Source: an uncultured Clostridia bacterium
GTDB taxonomy: Bacteria; Bacillota; Clostridia; Oscillospirales; Ruminococcaceae
DNA: 62,103 bases
Direction of reading: 5' to 3'
Assembly (NCBI GenBank): GCA_947588805.1
Contig: CANPYR010000007.1
Coordinates: forward strand, 1 to 62,103
Of this stretch, positions 61,863 to 62,103 are shown piece after piece. The stretch's first letter is position 1. Each line of letters begins with the position of its first letter. A program made the position numbers and the translations under genes. Under the pieces are notes generated by a model that had not been told where the DNA came from, did not search any database, and saw only the letters and a program-made list of their open reading frames with translations.

Positions 61863-62103
61863 ATTTTTTATGGAGGATAATGGTAAGCAGCAATCTGATG
61901 CAGAGAACAGCCAAAACCTCCCAACAGACATGACAGACGAGGAGATGAATAGGCGTATTAACGAAAGCGTCATGGGTCGCTACGGATACGGCGGTATGAT
62001 TCCCTATGTGCCATTTAACCGAACCGTTGATGACGCTTACAGGGGAGCGACCATCGATATGATCAAAGATGGGGAAATCCCCCTCAATTACGACACCATC
62101 TCA
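61855..62103 (+). CDS. Second member of the repeat-protein family (cut by window edge)
   Basis: An open frame of 83 codons runs from ATG 61855 to the last base. AGGAGG lies 7 bp upstream and the start overlaps the previous gene by 8 bp. After a short variable leader it shows MTDEEMNRRINESVMGRYGYGG and then MIKDGEIPLNYDTIS, almost the same as the first repeat of the upstream protein. It is a tandem paralogue. Function unknown. Confidence 0.8.
   Translation, partial: MFEFFMEDNGKQQSDAENSQNLPTDMTDEEMNRRINESVMGRYGYGGMIPYVPFNRTVDDAYRGATIDMIKDGEIPLNYDTIS

Larger units (their letters stand above)
60127..62103. mobile_element. Left end of a putative tRNA-Ser integrated element (continues past window)
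   Basis: Chromosomal genes and the tRNA terminator are on the left of the tRNA fragment; the sequence on the right has different gene content and an A/G-rich coding style unlike the pur and his genes. No integrase is visible inside the window. A hairpin with a T-run (about 60180-60224) and 11-bp direct repeats (60282-60312) fill the 260 bp before the first gene. Confidence 0.5.

Overview
The window looks like a chromosome segment of an anaerobic, polysaccharide-degrading member of the Clostridia, probably a gut or rumen Oscillospirales/Ruminococcaceae-type organism. The evidence is T-box leaders on aminoacyl-tRNA synthetase operons, IreB, PyrK/PyrD type 1B, single-chain PurL, short HisG with HisZ, many glycoside hydrolases, TTG starts and strong SD sites. 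Genus cannot be fixed by eye.

Layout. 1-1.8 kb: the tail of an IS1182-type transposase and an apparently intact IS256-type insertion sequence. 2.1-7.3 kb: a GH2 glycosidase divergent from a CE1-like esterase and a GNAT acetyltransferase. 7.6-10.9 kb: cysE-cysS behind a cysteine T-box, then a membrane-anchored cyclophilin-like protein. 11-15.8 kb: upp, a DegV protein with a striking palindromic operator, a GH130 phosphorylase, a DUF1836 protein, a GNAT and ireB. 16-19.8 kb: pheST behind a phenylalanine T-box. 20-25.7 kb: a compact pyrimidine operon pyrC-K-D-F-E-B-I whose promoter carries a palindrome between -35 and -10. 26-39.3 kb: a purine operon purE-C-F-M-N-O-H'-glyA-D-L. In it PurN is fused to a GNAT domain, and the usual bifunctional PurH is replaced by an archaeal-type PurO plus a stand-alone AICAR transformylase. 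39.6-48.2 kb: a complete histidine operon hisZ-G-D-C-B-H-A-F-IE-K. 48.4-56.6 kb: a leftward operon GH3, GH43, AlkD-like, ferredoxin-type aldo/keto reductase, GH95, GNAT. 56.8-59.8 kb: proC and a GH31 glycosidase. 60.07 kb to the end: a tRNA-Ser 3' fragment with its terminator, which looks like the junction of an integrated element. Beyond it lies an unfamiliar family of proteins built from ~70-residue repeats behind a double helix-turn-helix module.

The genes combine nearly full de novo pyrimidine, purine and histidine synthesis with hemicellulose, mannan and fucoside utilisation. Missing from the window are carAB, purB, purA, purK and sugar transporters. Intergenic regions are unusually rich in structure: heptanucleotide tandem repeats of consensus NTCAGAW at seven loci, several long inverted repeats between his and pur genes, and a GC-rich folded segment near 57.6 kb. 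The strongest candidates for something undescribed are the repeat-protein module in the putative island, the PurN-GNAT fusion, the heptamer repeat family, and the operators at the degV and pyr promoters.
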